NCBI GenBank assembly: GCA_017428805.1
Contig: JAFRQC010000035.1
Coordinates: 1 to 29,268, forward strand
Origin: Prevotella sp.
GTDB lineage: Bacteria; Bacteroidota; Bacteroidia; Bacteroidales; Bacteroidaceae
Length of the DNA stretch: 29,268 nt
Direction: 5' to 3'
Below the pieces are notes generated by a model. That model was given only the letters and a program-made list of their open reading frames with translations. It was not told where the DNA came from and did not search any database. The position numbers were made by a program, and so were the translations under genes. Every line of letters starts with the position of its first letter. Positions within the stretch are counted from its first letter, which is position 1. Below are positions 29,020 to 29,268 of the stretch, in pieces.

Positions 29020-29268
29020 AATGAAGAGTTTGATCCTGGCTCAGGATGAACGCTAGCTACAGGCTTAACACATGCAAGTCGTGGGGCAGCATGATCAAAG
29101 CTTGCTTTGATTGATGGCGACCGGCGCACGGGTGAGTAACGCGTATCCAACCTTCCCCTTAGTAGGGCATAGCCCGTAGAAATGCGGATTAATACCCTAT
29201 GTTATTCGTCGAGGACATCTGAAGTGAATCAAAGGTTTACCGCTAAGGGATGGGGATGCGTCCGATTA
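29018..29268 (+). rRNA. rrs: 16S ribosomal RNA, 5' part (continues past the window)
   Basis: The universal AGAGTTTGATCCTGGCTCAG begins at 29025, which is E. coli position 8, so the mature end is near 29018. Then come GATGAACGCTAGCTACAGGC, AACACATGCAAGTCG and GGCGCACGGGTGAGTAACGCG. The variable V1 and V2 segments look like Prevotellaceae. About 250 nt are present; the gene is cut by the window edge. Confidence 0.98.

Overview
The window is a chromosomal segment of a Bacteroidales bacterium, most likely a member of the Prevotellaceae. The reasons are the start of a 16S rRNA gene at the right edge, many promoters of the Bacteroidetes type (TTG or TTTG, about 20 nt, then TAnnTTTG), and families largely restricted to that phylum (DUF4290, DUF4292, DUF4248, smalltalk, the VirE-N/VapE fusion).

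Layout. (1) 1-5529, all on minus: an element-like module with a small coupled ORF, a primase-polymerase-like/SF3 helicase fusion (VirE-N + VapE), a DUF4248-type small HTH protein, an HU-like protein, a 33-residue smalltalk protein and an N-acetylmuramoyl-L-alanine amidase. The start of another gene is cut off at the left edge. This module often borders polysaccharide loci in Bacteroidales. (2) 5695-9062, plus: a WecG/TagA glycosyltransferase, a nucleotidyltransferase-fold protein and a polyprenyl glycosylphosphotransferase, which together begin and feed an exopolysaccharide pathway. (3) 9090-11779, plus: dxr and rseP. (4) 11770-13287, minus: a ComEC-type channel without the metallo-beta-lactamase domain. 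(5) 13428-15429, plus: TerC and an M20 deacylase (ArgE-like). (6) 15541-20273, minus: dut, a TPR protein, a DUF4292 lipoprotein and an EnvC-like factor. (7) 20422-21762, plus: dgt, divergent from dut. (8) 21763-24765, minus: a galacturonokinase-like GHMP kinase, a UDP-glucuronate 4-epimerase and a sugar nucleotidyltransferase, which together look like a uronic acid salvage route to UDP-sugars. (9) 24800-25318: no intact gene, but a promoter/terminator pair that outlines a ~110-nt RNA, and a decayed coding fragment. (10) 25319-28472, minus: tsaB, DUF4290, murA and rimM. (11) 28705-29268, plus: rRNA promoter, leader and 5' part of 16S rRNA.

Over this ordinary gene content lies a dense population of small repeats. 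Short arrays with a 7-9 nt period occur repeatedly as inverted pairs at gene junctions, in promoters and in the TPR start region, and unpaired arrays lie in frame inside vapE, rseP, comEC and terC. Two larger multi-hairpin elements lie on either side of the HU gene in opposite orientation; their terminal stems differ in sequence but keep pairing and loop. The most interesting points are these repeats, an origin-like repeat arrangement just 3' of vapE, the uronate salvage operon, the orphan RNA, and a MurA whose active-site Cys is Asp.

All calls are from reading the sequence; family assignments rest on remembered motifs, not on database searches.
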